A program made the position numbers and the translations under genes. Shown here piece after piece: positions 42,848 to 53,061 of a stretch of 64,000 nt of DNA (position 1 is its first letter; each line of letters starts with the position of its first letter). Below the pieces are notes generated by a model, which did not search any database, had not been told where the DNA came from, and was given only the letters and a program-made list of their open reading frames with translations. The DNA is from Medicago truncatula (lineage: Eukaryota > Streptophyta > Magnoliopsida > Fabales > Fabaceae). The DNA is taken from the NCBI RefSeq assembly GCF_003473485.1, contig NC_053043.1:18168001-18232000 (forward strand). The letters run 5' to 3'.

Positions 42848-45800
42848 TGTTATCGCGATTTTCGGGTGTCAAGTCATATATTAGGCTTGAACCTTTCAAT
42901 CTTTGATATTCTCTATTTTTTCTTGGGAAGGGCAAAATTGAGAAAAAACCCTTAGATTCTAAGTTCGGGGGTCGTTTTCACTACGGGAAGGTGTTAGGCA
43001 CCCGGAGCGATTATGGTATTCCATAAGAACCATTCTCCTAAGTTTATTTCTACGCTTTATTTTTATTGCCTACTTTATTGAAAAGAAGAGATTTTATTTG
43101 AGTGAAGAATGAGGGGAGAAGATGATTGAGGTTTTTATTTTACTTGGCTTGGAGGAGTTTTGACTCATTGCCTACGTACCCTTTTAAGGGATCAAAACCA
43201 ATCGTAGTTCATTCTCAAAAAAGGTTTTTGTTTTTGTTGGTTGATTTTAAGTTTGAAAAAGGAATTTTTGAAGAATAGAGATGAGAGGCCTCAAGGGCAT
43301 GAGATTTGGAAAAAGTGAGGTGGAAGTAGTTATTTTGCAAAATAAAGCCTAAGTATGGTTAAAATTCATTGGGATTTTTTCTTAAGAAAACAAAAGGGAA
43401 ATGAGGAGCTTTGACTCCTTTTTTTAAAAAAAAGTTTTCAAGTGAGGTTATTCATATTTTAGAAAAATGACTTTTTTGTCTAAGCGTCGTAAAACCTAAG
43501 CATACATCTAAGCGGTAATCATGCAACGTGTGTGCGTGTCGGTGCTTGTGTCGGTGTACATCCCTTATAATGTCCATAGTCCTTTACATTGTCCTAGATA
43601 CATGCTATGGTCTTTGTGAAGAATTTTAAAAGGAACTAATCTATCTAAGATTATTACAAACCCAATTGATATAGAAATGAATAGAAAAAATGATGCCAAA
43701 ACTATGGGATGAATGAAATGTGAGATGAGATGGTTAGTATCATAAAGCATAAAAATAGTAGAAAGGTAAACAAAATTGAATAGAATAGCAAGAGAGAAAA
43801 AAAAAAGTAATGAAATGAAATAAAGTGGTAAAAATACACCTAGAATTTAGGTATAACACTCATACATGCATATGACCTATAATTCCCTCATTATAGCCAT
43901 TTTTTGAAAGGTTTGAATTTAAGCTACAATGTGAGGATCATAAGAGTACACACAAACAAAGCATTATATCATATTCCTAGAGATATTTTCACACATTATT
44001 TCACATGCCAAAATATCATAATATGTAAAAAATGCATCAAGAACATATATGGAATTTAATGAGCAAGAATTAAAAGAACAAAGTAAAGAAAATAAATGCA
44101 AAAATAAGCAAATAAATTCTAATACTTAGAGGAAAAATTAAAATGATAGGGAAATATTTTTAGGAATTTTTTAGAAGCATAAAACACCAAGAAAGTGTAA
44201 AAAAAAAGTATTTAAAACACAATTAAAAAGCAATTAAAAAAAAGGCTCAGCAGGATTTAATCTGGACCGTTGGATGAATCCAGAGGTCCAGATCTAGCTC
44301 CCAAGATCACATCACAGCCACTGGATCAAAGATCCAAGGGTCCAGAAAAAGCACAAAAGATAGTGTAAAATTGCAGGAAGCGCAGTGACCGTTAGATCAA
44401 AGATCTAACGGTTCAAACAGAAGATATACCATATTTCACACAAAAAGTCATGCACAGGATTCAAAATCAAACACACAGCAGCCATCAGATCTTGGAACCA
44501 TTCAGATCTGATGGTTCACAGAGCGAGGGAACACAACAAGAGCACGCACGCGCGCGCGTGGGAACAGAGGAGTATATAAAAAGGAGTTTCAACAAAAAAA
44601 AACACAAAATCCTCAAAAAAACCTCTCTCTTCTTTGGATTCTAGAGAGAGAGAGTCTGACCTCTCTCTAGAATCCGGTCGTCTTCTCCGGTCATGCTCAG
44701 CTTCTCCGGCGCGGTGGCCGGCCACCGGAAAATTTTCCTTGCTCCGATTCAAAATTTTTTTACATTTTCAAACATCCTTTTTTCTCCTATGCATGAATCT
44801 GAGCTTAGTTTTTTGAAAAAGAATTTCAACCGGAGTAGATCTGAGTTTGAAGTTGCGGTTTTGAATGAAGTTTCTCTTTGTTCTTTGTGCTTTTTTGGTT
44901 ACGTGCTTCTAGAATCCTACAGATTTACACTTGATTCTCCTTTTTTATCTGTTCTTGCGAAAAAAAAAGGTGAAGTTTGAGTTTTACCTGTGGTTTTCTT
45001 GGTGATTCCGAACCGGATCTTCAAGGAAAGCTTGATTTTAATCTTGTTCCGTCGATTCTGGCTTGGTTTCTTGCTGTTCCGATCCTCTCTTCTTCTTCAC
45101 AGGTTCGATATGTTGATTTTCGTCCCTCCTCTTCGTCTCCGGGAAAGCCTCTGCGATCGTGCTTGAGTTCGCCGCTTTCAGTGGTGGACTCGCACTTGAA
45201 TTGCAGAGCAACGATTCAATGATGATGATTCCTTGACGAATCTCTGAGAATCAAAGCCATTTCAATGGATTCTAGCTCTGGAAATTTCTAGGGTTTTTTC
45301 TTTGTTCTTGAGACTTTTTCTGTTTTGATCTAACTGAATGGAGAGAGAAAGTTGAAATCTGTTTATGTGATGTGGCAGTGATTGTGTATCTGATCTGGAA
45401 ATTTCTGACACTGTGTTTATATTTATAGCTGACATGTGGAGCTGAGAACCAATGAAAAAATGACATCTGTTTTGGAACCTTTCTGCAAAAAAAGAAAAAA
45501 AAAGGACTAATCTGCAATTATGAAAAAGGACTTAAAAATGCAATTTTAAAAAGTATTGGACTAAAATGCAATAAAAATAAAATTGGACTAAAATTGGTAA
45601 TTTGAAAAAAACGTAAAGTGAAACCAAAAATAAAATCAACAAAAGGACTAAAACGAACCAATTACTGGCATGAGGTATTTTAAAATACCTCCCTGCCGAA
45701 ATTTTGACATGAAAAGACCAAAATGCCCCTAGGGACTAAACTGACCCAAACTGACTCAGACGCACTTTTTGAAATAATTTTTAAGCAAAGACTCAACAAA

Positions 45801-46104
45801 GATTTGTACAAACAAATTGAAAAGACTCAGAGACAAACACAGGGATTAAAATGGGTTCCACTGCAGGAAATGACCAAAATACCCTTTTGTATGATTTTTG
45901 AAATAAAATGCAAGAAAATGTAACGCGACGTTTCAGAGAGTTCTTAGATGACTTGTAATGCAAGAAAAGACAGACAGAGGCAGTAAAATATGTTTTTAAA
46001 AAGAGAGTAGAGATTCAGAGAAAAATAACAGAGAATTGACAAACATCAGTGTTAAAAGAGAAATCTTGAACGAGTATTTTTAGGTCCAAAATCAGGGTAT
46101 AACA
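42848..46104 (-). mobile_element. Solo LTR (C) of an Ogre-like retrotransposon, 3257 bp
   Basis: Read on the minus strand it starts TGTTATACCCTGATTTTGG (46104) and ends ..CGCGATAACA (42848), matching LTR A at 59618-62939 over its whole length. Exact 5 bp repeats ATGTT lie at 42843-42847 and 46105-46109. No primer-binding site or polypurine tract adjoins it, so it is a solo LTR left by LTR-LTR recombination. It sits 4 bp inside the end of LTR B. A TATA-like CTATAAATATAAAC on the minus strand (about 45420-45433) marks the LTR promoter. Confidence 0.88.
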
Positions 46105-47146
46105 ATGTTATCGCGATTTTCGGGTGTCAAGTCATTAATTATGCTTGAACCTTTCAATCTTTGATATTCTCTATTTTTTCTTGGGAAGGGCAAAATTGAG
46201 AAAAAACCCTTAGATTCTAAGTTCGGGGGTCGTTTTCACTACGGGAAGGTGTTAGGCACCCGCGGTGACTATAGTACTCTATAGGAGCCGTTTTCTTAGT
46301 TTATGTCTACGCTTTATTTTTAATGCTATTTGTGAAAAAGGAAATTTATTTATGTTAAGAATGGGGGGAAGAAAGTGTTTGAGGTTTTATTTTAGTGGAC
46401 TTGGAGAGGTTTTGACCTCATGCCTACATACCCATTTAAGGGATCAAACTCCATGTAGTTCTCTCTCAAAAAAAGCTTTTTGTGTGTTTGGTTGATTTTA
46501 ATTTTTGTTGGAAAATGGTTTTGAAGAAAAGAAAGAGGCCTTAAAGGCATAAGAGAAGAAAATGGTGAATGGTTGGTTCAATTGTTATTAAAAAAGTCTA
46601 AGTAGGGATTAGGATTCATTTGGATTTGTTTAAGAAAATAAAGGAAAAAAAATCAATGGAGTTTTGACTCCAAGGTTTGTTTGGAAAAATTTGAGTGATG
46701 GAATTGATTTATTATTTTTTGTGAAAATTGGCATTTGTCTAAAAATCGCGTTTCCTAAGCATACATCTAAACGGTAATCATGCAACGTGTGTGCGTGTCG
46801 GTGCTTGTGTCGGTGTACATCACTTATAGTGTCCATAGTCCTTTACATTGAGTCCTAAATACATGCTATAGTCTTGCAAGGAATTAAAAAAAAAGAACTA
46901 ATCTATCTAAAATTATTACAAACCCAATTGATATAGAAATGAATAGAAAAATGATGCCAAAACTATGGGATGAATGAAATGTGAGATGAAATGGTTAGTA
47001 TCATAAGACATAAAAATAGTAGAAAGGTAAACAAAATTGAATAGAATAGCAAGAGAGAGAAAAAAAGTAATGAAATGAAATAAAGTGGCAAAATATACCT
47101 AAAATTGGTTATGACACTTAGACATGCATAATGACCTATAATCCCC
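46105..47146 (-). mobile_element. Partial 3' LTR of Ogre-like element B
   Basis: The minus-strand LTR end ..CGCGATAACA is at 46106. The LTR continues to the right until CCCC at 47143-47146, where it switches to the + strand LTR A. The first ~530 bases are almost identical to 63467-64000 (one difference noticed) and differ from LTRs A and C near the GCGGTGACTATAGTACTC phrase. So 46106 and 63467 are the two LTRs of one element, B. Confidence 0.85.
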
Positions 47147-48220
47147 TTTAACATTGCTATAATGAGGGGATTATAGGTCATTATGCATGTCTAAGTGTCA
47201 TAACCAATTTTAGGTATATTTTGCCACTTTATTTCATTTCATTACTTTTTTTTCTCTCTTGCTATTCTATTCAATTTTGTTTACCTTTCTACTATTTTTA
47301 TGCCTTATGATACTAACCATTTCATCTCACATTTCATTCATCCCATTGTTTTGGCATCACTTTTCTATTCATTTCTATATCATTTGGGTTTGTAATAATT
47401 TTAGATAGATTAGTTCCTTTTTTAATTCCTTGCAAGACCATAGCATGTATTTAGGATTCAATGTAAAGGACTATGGACACTATAAGTGATGTACACCGAC
47501 ACAAGCACCGACACAAGCACCGACACGCACACACGTTGCATGATTACCGTTTAGATGTATGCTTAGGAAACGCGATTTTTTAGACAAATGCCAATTTTCA
47601 AGAAAAATAATAAACCAATTCCATCACTCAAATTTTTCCAAACAAACCTTGGAGTCAAAACTCCATTGATTTTTTTTTCTTTTATTTTCTTAAACAAATC
47701 CAAATGACTCCTAATTCCTACTTAGACTTTTTTTAATAACAATTGAACCAACCATTCACCATTTTTCTCTCTTATGCCTTTAAGGCCGCTTCCTCTTCTT
47801 CAAAACCATTTTCCAACAAAAACTAAAATCAACCAAACACACAAAAAACATTTTTTGAGAGAGAACTACATGGAGTTTGATCCCTTAAATGGGTATGTAG
47901 GCATGAGGTCAAAACCTCTCCAAGTCCACTAAAATAAAACCTCAAACACTTTCTCCCCCCCATTCTTCACTCAAATAAAACTTCTTCTTTAATAAGTAGG
48001 CAATAAAAATAAAGCGTAGAAATAAACTTAGGAGAACGGTTCTTATGGAATACCATAATCGTTCCGGGTGCCTAACACCTTCCCGTAGCGAAAGCGACCC
48101 CCGAACTTCGAATCTAAGGGTTTTTCTCAATTTTGCCCTTCCCAAGAAAAAATAGAGAATATCAAAGATTGAAAGGTTCAAGCCTAATTTATGACTTGAC
48201 ACCCGAAAATCGCGATAACA
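47143..48220 (+). mobile_element. Truncated 5' LTR of Ogre-like element A
   Basis: This is the last ~1.08 kb of LTR A, ending ..CGCGATAACA directly before the primer-binding site. It differs from the 3' LTR by roughly four substitutions, a 12 bp tandem-unit difference (ACCGACACAAGC) and one base in an A run, implying a recent insertion. The first ~2.2 kb of the LTR is missing because of the junction at 47143-47146. Confidence 0.9.
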
Positions 48221-48224
48221 GAAA

Positions 48225-48242
48225 TGGCGACTTCACTGGGGA
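48225..48242 (+). promoter_or_regulatory. Primer-binding site of element A
   Basis: TGGCGACTTCACTGGGGA lies 4 bases after the LTR end and starts with TGG, complementary to a tRNA CCA end. Ogre elements are reported to use tRNA-Arg, which fits. The same site occurs in reverse at 63445-63462 in element B. Confidence 0.8.
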
Positions 48243-48940
48243 CACTTTTAGCGGGTCACGCCTAGTTTTCCTTAGTTTATATTTACGCTTTGTTTTATTG
48301 CTTACATATTTGAATACTTGTTTATTTTCATTTGACGTGTGGGGTGAGAATATCAAAAAGTCCTATACCCGGGCTGAGTGAACTTATGAATAGGTAGAGA
48401 TATAATCGACAATTCGATCCGAGGGTTGCCTCGTGTATTGGGTTATGCGATCAATCTCACATAGCTGAGGCATTTTGGAAGTAATATTGTCGGCGTGTGT
48501 TGTCATGCTTAGGCACTTTGCTTTCAATTGTTCGACGATGCTATGGACGGTAGTTACCAAACCCATCCCTGGCCTTTTTTAGGACGTAGTGCGGTGGCTA
48601 AACCGAGTGTTGTCTCGAGTTTTAGTCGTCACGCGATACTACACTCAAGCTAGACCTTCTTGCGAATAAACATGGAACGGACGTTGTCCCGTGCTACCAT
48701 GATATACGTAAGAGAGGTTGCAGTTTGGGAACTTGATTAGAACCTTGGTTACTATTATCCTAAACTTTAGTTTACCGGGCACCGTGTCCGCCCGTGGCTC
48801 CTCAGCTTTAATCTCAACCCTCCATGTTTTCTCTGTAATTGAAAAAAACAATCATGCATACATGCATTCATGCATAAATTTTTTCTCATGCATTCATCGA
48901 AGGATTGGACAAATTAAAAAGCTTTGTAAACATTACAGGT
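48243..48940 (+). other. Leader of element A
   Basis: Non-coding sequence between the primer-binding site and ORF1. About 510 bases of it recur in reverse at 62940-63466 as the leader of element B. Confidence 0.75.
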
Positions 48941-50377
48941 ATGAAGAAGACTAAATCCTACAAGTTCAAGGAGGTTGATTTGGTTAGTTTGAGAGAGTTG
49001 GCACTCAAGGTGAAGAATCAAACAGGTTTCCGACTCCGATATGGTGGTTTGCTTACTATTCTCCGGACTAATGTTGAAGAGAAGCTCGTGCACACTCTAG
49101 TGCAATTCTATGACCCGAGTTTCCGTTGCTTCACTTTCCCGGATTTCCAGTTGGTCCCTACTCTTGAGGCTTATTCCCACTTATTGGATTCACCTATAGC
49201 CGAGAAGACGCCTTTCACCGGTCCCGGGGCTTCTCTTACTCCTCTGGTTATTGCTAAGGATCTCTATCTCAAGACTTCCGATGTCTCCAAGCATCTTACT
49301 ACTAAGTCTCACATCCAAGGGTTCACTTCCAAGTATCTACTTGAGCAAGCTAATCTCGAAACTACTTGTCAGGACGCACTCGAGGCTGTTCTTGCATTGC
49401 TTATCTATGGGCTCATTCTCTTCCCGAATCTCGACAACTTTGTGGACATGAATGCTATTGAGATCTTCCATTCTAGGAATCCGGTTCCTACCCTGCTAGC
49501 TGACATGTATCATGTTATCCATGACCGAACTCTCAAAGGTCGTGGGTATATCCTTTGCTGCGTGCCTCTCCTATATAGGTGGTTTATTTCTCACCTTCCG
49601 AGCTCCTTCCATGATAACTCGGAGGATTGGTCCTACTCACAGCGGATGATGGCTCTCTCTCCTAACGAGGTGGTCTGGATCACTCCCGCCGCTCAGGTTA
49701 AGGAAATTATCACTGGTTGTGGAGATTTTCTCAATGTACCTCTTCTTGGTACCCGTGGGGGAATCAACTACAATCCGGAGCTTGCTATGAGACAGTTTGG
49801 GTTCCCTATGAAGACAAAGCCCATCAATCTTGCCACATCTCCGGAGTTCTTCTATTATTCGAACGCCCCCACCGGACAAAGGGAGGCTTTCACAAGGGCT
49901 TGGTCTAAGGTCCGTAGGAAGAGTGTAAAGCATTTGGGTGTGAGATCTGGTATTGCTCATGAGGCCTATACTCAGTGGGTAATAAACCGAGCCGAAGAGA
50001 TTGGTATGCCATACCCTGCTATAAGACATGTGGCTGCATCTGCTCCATCTATACCTTTACCTCTACCTCCCACAACTCAGGAGATGTATCAGGAGCATCT
50101 GGCCATGGAAAGTCGTGAGAAACAAATGTGGAAAGCCCGATACAATGAGGCTGAGAATCTAATCATGACTTTGGATGGTAAGGATGAGCAGAAGACTCAT
50201 GAGAACCTGATGTTGAAGAAGGAATTGGTTAAGGTCCGAAGGGAACTTGAAGAAAAGGATGAGCTACTTATGCGGGACTCCAAGAGAGCCAGAGGACGAC
50301 GCAACTTCTATGCTAGATACTGCGGTTCGGATTCGGAGTCTGAGTCTGAGGATCATCCCACCACTTCCTATGCTTGA
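48941..50377 (+). CDS. Ogre ORF1 protein (DUF7745-like), function unknown
   Basis: ATG 48941 (MKKTKSYKFKEVDLVSL) opens a 478-codon frame. In-frame codons upstream of it have no ATG. The protein resembles the ORF1 found before gag in Ogre elements. Recognisable stretches are FRLRYGGLLTILRTNVEEKL, FYDPSFRCFTFPDFQLVPTL, FTSKYLLEQANLE, LIYGLILFPNLDNFVDMNAI and LLADMYHVIHDR, then CCVPLLYRWFISHLP. The last ~100 residues form a Glu/Lys-rich coiled coil, followed by an arginine patch (KRARGRRNFYARY) and an acidic SDSESESEDH tail. Its role in the element's life cycle is not known. The frame is fully open, with no damage seen. Confidence 0.85.
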   Translation: MKKTKSYKFKEVDLVSLRELALKVKNQTGFRLRYGGLLTILRTNVEEKLVHTLVQFYDPSFRCFTFPDFQLVPTLEAYSHLLDSPIAEKTPFTGPGASLTPLVIAKDLYLKTSDVSKHLTTKSHIQGFTSKYLLEQANLETTCQDALEAVLALLIYGLILFPNLDNFVDMNAIEIFHSRNPVPTLLADMYHVIHDRTLKGRGYILCCVPLLYRWFISHLPSSFHDNSEDWSYSQRMMALSPNEVVWITPAAQVKEIITGCGDFLNVPLLGTRGGINYNPELAMRQFGFPMKTKPINLATSPEFFYYSNAPTGQREAFTRAWSKVRRKSVKHLGVRSGIAHEAYTQWVINRAEEIGMPYPAIRHVAASAPSIPLPLPPTTQEMYQEHLAMESREKQMWKARYNEAENLIMTLDGKDEQKTHENLMLKKELVKVRRELEEKDELLMRDSKRARGRRNFYARYCGSDSESESEDHPTTSYA

Positions 50378-50636
50378 GAGTTTTATTTGTTTATATTTCA
50401 AAAGTCTTCCCTTGGCTTAGTATTTCAAAGGGATTCATCTTGTAAACACTTCGTTTTGCTTTGTTTGTTCAGATATTGTTTACAAAACTCCTAATTTGTC
50501 TAAAAATCCTTCGATGTCCAAAAACAACTTTTGCATTTGCATTTGTACATATCATGCATCATGTGCATCATTCATCAAGTCACAAAGGGTTTCCAAGTGC
50601 TCACTGCCTCCTGGTTCTTCTGCCACAGATTGAAAG
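50378..50636 (+). other. Spacer between ORF1 and gag
   Basis: Non-coding, T-rich spacer inside element A. Short frames here overlap the gag start in other phases and are not considered genes. Confidence 0.6.
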
Positions 50637-52103
50637 GTGGCTCGTGCTCGGAAAGTTTACGAACCAGACAGAATACACCGGACAAGACTCTACAGAAAGA
50701 AGAATTCGGCAGCCATGGAAGAGGAAAATGCTCAGCTCCGTACCGAATTAGCTTCTCTGAGGGAAGAATTGGCTAAGGCCAATGATACCATGACTGCTCT
50801 GCTAGCCGCCCAGGAACAATCAACCACAGCTATCCCTATAGCTACAAGTGTGATCTCAACTGCATCTACTGATGCCCGCTTCGTTATGCCAACTGGGTTC
50901 CCTTATGGACTTCCACCGTTTTTCACTCCTAGTACTGCAGCTGGCGTTTCTGGTACTGTCAATAATGGCCAGAGGGACGAACCCTGTCTCTGTCAATACC
51001 ACCTTGCCTCAGGCAACGGCCACTCTGGATCAATTGAGCTATCGGGGAACTCCCTTGGGAAGGAGCACCCTTCTGGTTAAAGCCTTCGACGGATCCCGTA
51101 AGAACATTCTTGGGGAGATAGATCTGGCAATAACTATCTGTCCCGAAACCTTTCTGATCACGTTCCAGGTCATGGACATCAATGCTGCTCAGCTACCTCC
51201 GTCGTACACGTATGCGCAATACTCTCAGCATCCCTTCTTTCCACCATTCTATCATCAGTATCGTTTGCCATCGGGTCAACCTCAGGTACCCGTTAATGCC
51301 GTCGTCCAACGAATGCAACAACAGCCTCCAGCTCAACAACGACAGCAGCAACAGGCTAGACCTACCTTTCCTCTGATACCAATGTTATATGCTGAATTAC
51401 TCCCGACTCTACTTCTCAAAGGGCGCTGCACAACCAGACAGGGCAAGCCTCCACCTGACCCGTCACCTCCCAAGTTCCGTTCGGACCTCAAGTGTGATTT
51501 CCATCAAGGCGCTCTGGGTCATGATGTCGAAGGATGCTACGCGTTGAGGTACATTGTAAAAAAACTCATAGACCAAGGAAAATTGACCTTTGAGAATAAC
51601 GTCCCGCATGTCCTCGACAATCCTCTTCCGAATCACGCTGCTGTAAACATGATTGAGGTATATGAGGAAGCTCCCAGACCGGACGTTCGTAACGTTGCAA
51701 CTCCTCTGGTGCCACTACACATCAAGTTATGCCAAGCCTCTCTATTTGACCATGATCATGCCAGTTGCCCAGAATGCTTCCATAATCCTTGGGGTTGCTA
51801 CATTGTTCAGAATGACATCCAGAGCCTGATGAACGACAATTATCTGACTGTGAATGACATCCAAGAAGGACAAGCTGCTGGCTGGGGCAAGTTAATACAA
51901 CTCCTTGAGAATAAGCACAAAGAGGGTCTCGGATATTCCCCAACTTCAGGAGTCTCCACAGGAACCTTCTACAGTGATGGGTTTGTCAATGCAATTACTG
52001 AAAAGGCGCCTGGATTTGATCCTAGGCCTATGTTTGTTATACCAGGAGGCATTGCGAGAAATTGGGATGCCATTATCATTCCTTCAATCATGCATGTTTC
52101 CGA
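50637..52103 (+). pseudogene. Rearranged gag/protease ORF of element A
   Basis: An N-terminal gag piece (50637-~50970: MARARKVYEPDRIHRTRLYR, then a Glu-rich coiled coil and FPYGLPPFFTPS) runs into a different frame that stays open to 52107. That frame reads first a protease-like piece (LLVKAFDGSRKNILGEIDLA..FQVMDIN). It then returns to gag (QLPPSYTYAQYSQHPFF, Gln-rich linker, knuckle CDFHQGALGHDVEGC, LCQASLFDHDHASCPECF) and ends with the post-protease segment (GWGKLIQLLENKHKEGLGYS). The retroviral-type gag core and most of the protease are missing and the order is scrambled. The product cannot be a normal Gag-Pro. The junctions look like template switches. Confidence 0.75.
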
Positions 52104-52395
52104 GTAATGTGTCTTGTTGCTTAAGTGTTTTGTTTTTCAAAAATAACAATCCTCTCGCTCTGCCCGAAGCGACAGTGATATTTTCTATAAGGGCATGTTT
52201 GTTTCGGCATCGCCGTTATTAATAAAAATTGTCGTTTCTTTCACGACTTTTTTTTTTTTTTTTTTTTTTTTTAGTGCTTTTTTCCTTGGAAATAATGGTA
52301 ATGCCAGAAAAAACCAAAAAATCTGTATTTTCTTATTAATTTAAAAAAATCTGCATAAAAACCTCTTTATAAAATCATCCAACCATTTTACGCAG
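52104..52395 (+). other. Ogre intron upstream of pol, 292 bp
   Basis: The donor GA|GTAATG at 52104 and acceptor TTTTACGCAG| at 52395, with a 23-T tract inside. Splicing turns ..SE + stop into ..SE-LSHNKPVEH and keeps the frame exactly (GA + A = GAA), removing the TAA at 52105. An intron at this position is a known Ogre trait. Confidence 0.8.
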
Positions 52396-53061
52396 ATTGA
52401 GCCATAATAAACCCGTTGAACACAGTAACCCTACGGTTCCTCCAAATTTTGAATTCCCTGTGCATGAAGCCGAAAATGAAGAGGATGATGATATACCATA
52501 TGAGATCACTCGACTGCTTGAACAAGAGGGAAGAGCCATTCAGCCTCACCAGGAAGAGATCGAGATCATCAACTTGGGTATACCGACTGCTATCTACTAT
52601 CTAAGCAAGAAGTTCACCGATTGTGAAACTCGGTATACAATGCTTGAGAAGACTTGTTGTGCTCTGGCCTGGGCCGCTAAACGCCTGCGTCATTATTTGG
52701 TGAATCATACAACTTGGTTGATATCCAGAATGGATCCGATAAAGTATATCTTTGAGAAAGCTGTTGTTACTAGGAAGATTGCACGCTGGCAGGTGCTCTT
52801 GTCTGAATATGATATTGTGTTCAAAACTCAAAAGGCAATTCTTGCCGATCATCCTGCCTACCAACCTCTTGATGATTACCAACCAATTGAGTTCGATTTC
52901 CCCAATGAAGAGATCATGTATTTGAAATCAAAAGACTGCGAAGAACCGTTGATTGGTGAAGGTCCAGATCCCAATAGCAAGTGGGGTTTAGTCTTTGATG
53001 GTGCTGCCAATGCTTATGGTAAAGGAATCGGGGCAGTCATTGTATCCCCGCAGGGGCATCA
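52396..53061 (+). pseudogene. Pol remnant: RT core deleted, RNase H and start of second RNase H
   Basis: After the intron come ~55 residues of pre-RT linker (PPNFEFPVHEAENEEDDDIP, IIN-LG). The sequence then jumps directly to AIYYLSKKFTDCETRYTMLE and LAWAAKRLRHYLVNH, the RNase H-like domain that normally follows RT. The whole RT domain with its YVDD-type motif is gone, yet the frame is kept. Next is the start of the archaeal-type RNase H typical of the Tat clade (KWGLVFDGAANAYGKGIGAV, first catalytic Asp present). It is cut at SPQGHH by the solo LTR inserted at 53062. Confidence 0.82.

Noticed and set aside
48133..48381. Repeated short ORFs reading MPFPRKNREYQRLK (also 42747, 62852, 63306)
   Set aside because: They recur only because the LTR end recurs. 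The frames end at unrelated places and show no family.
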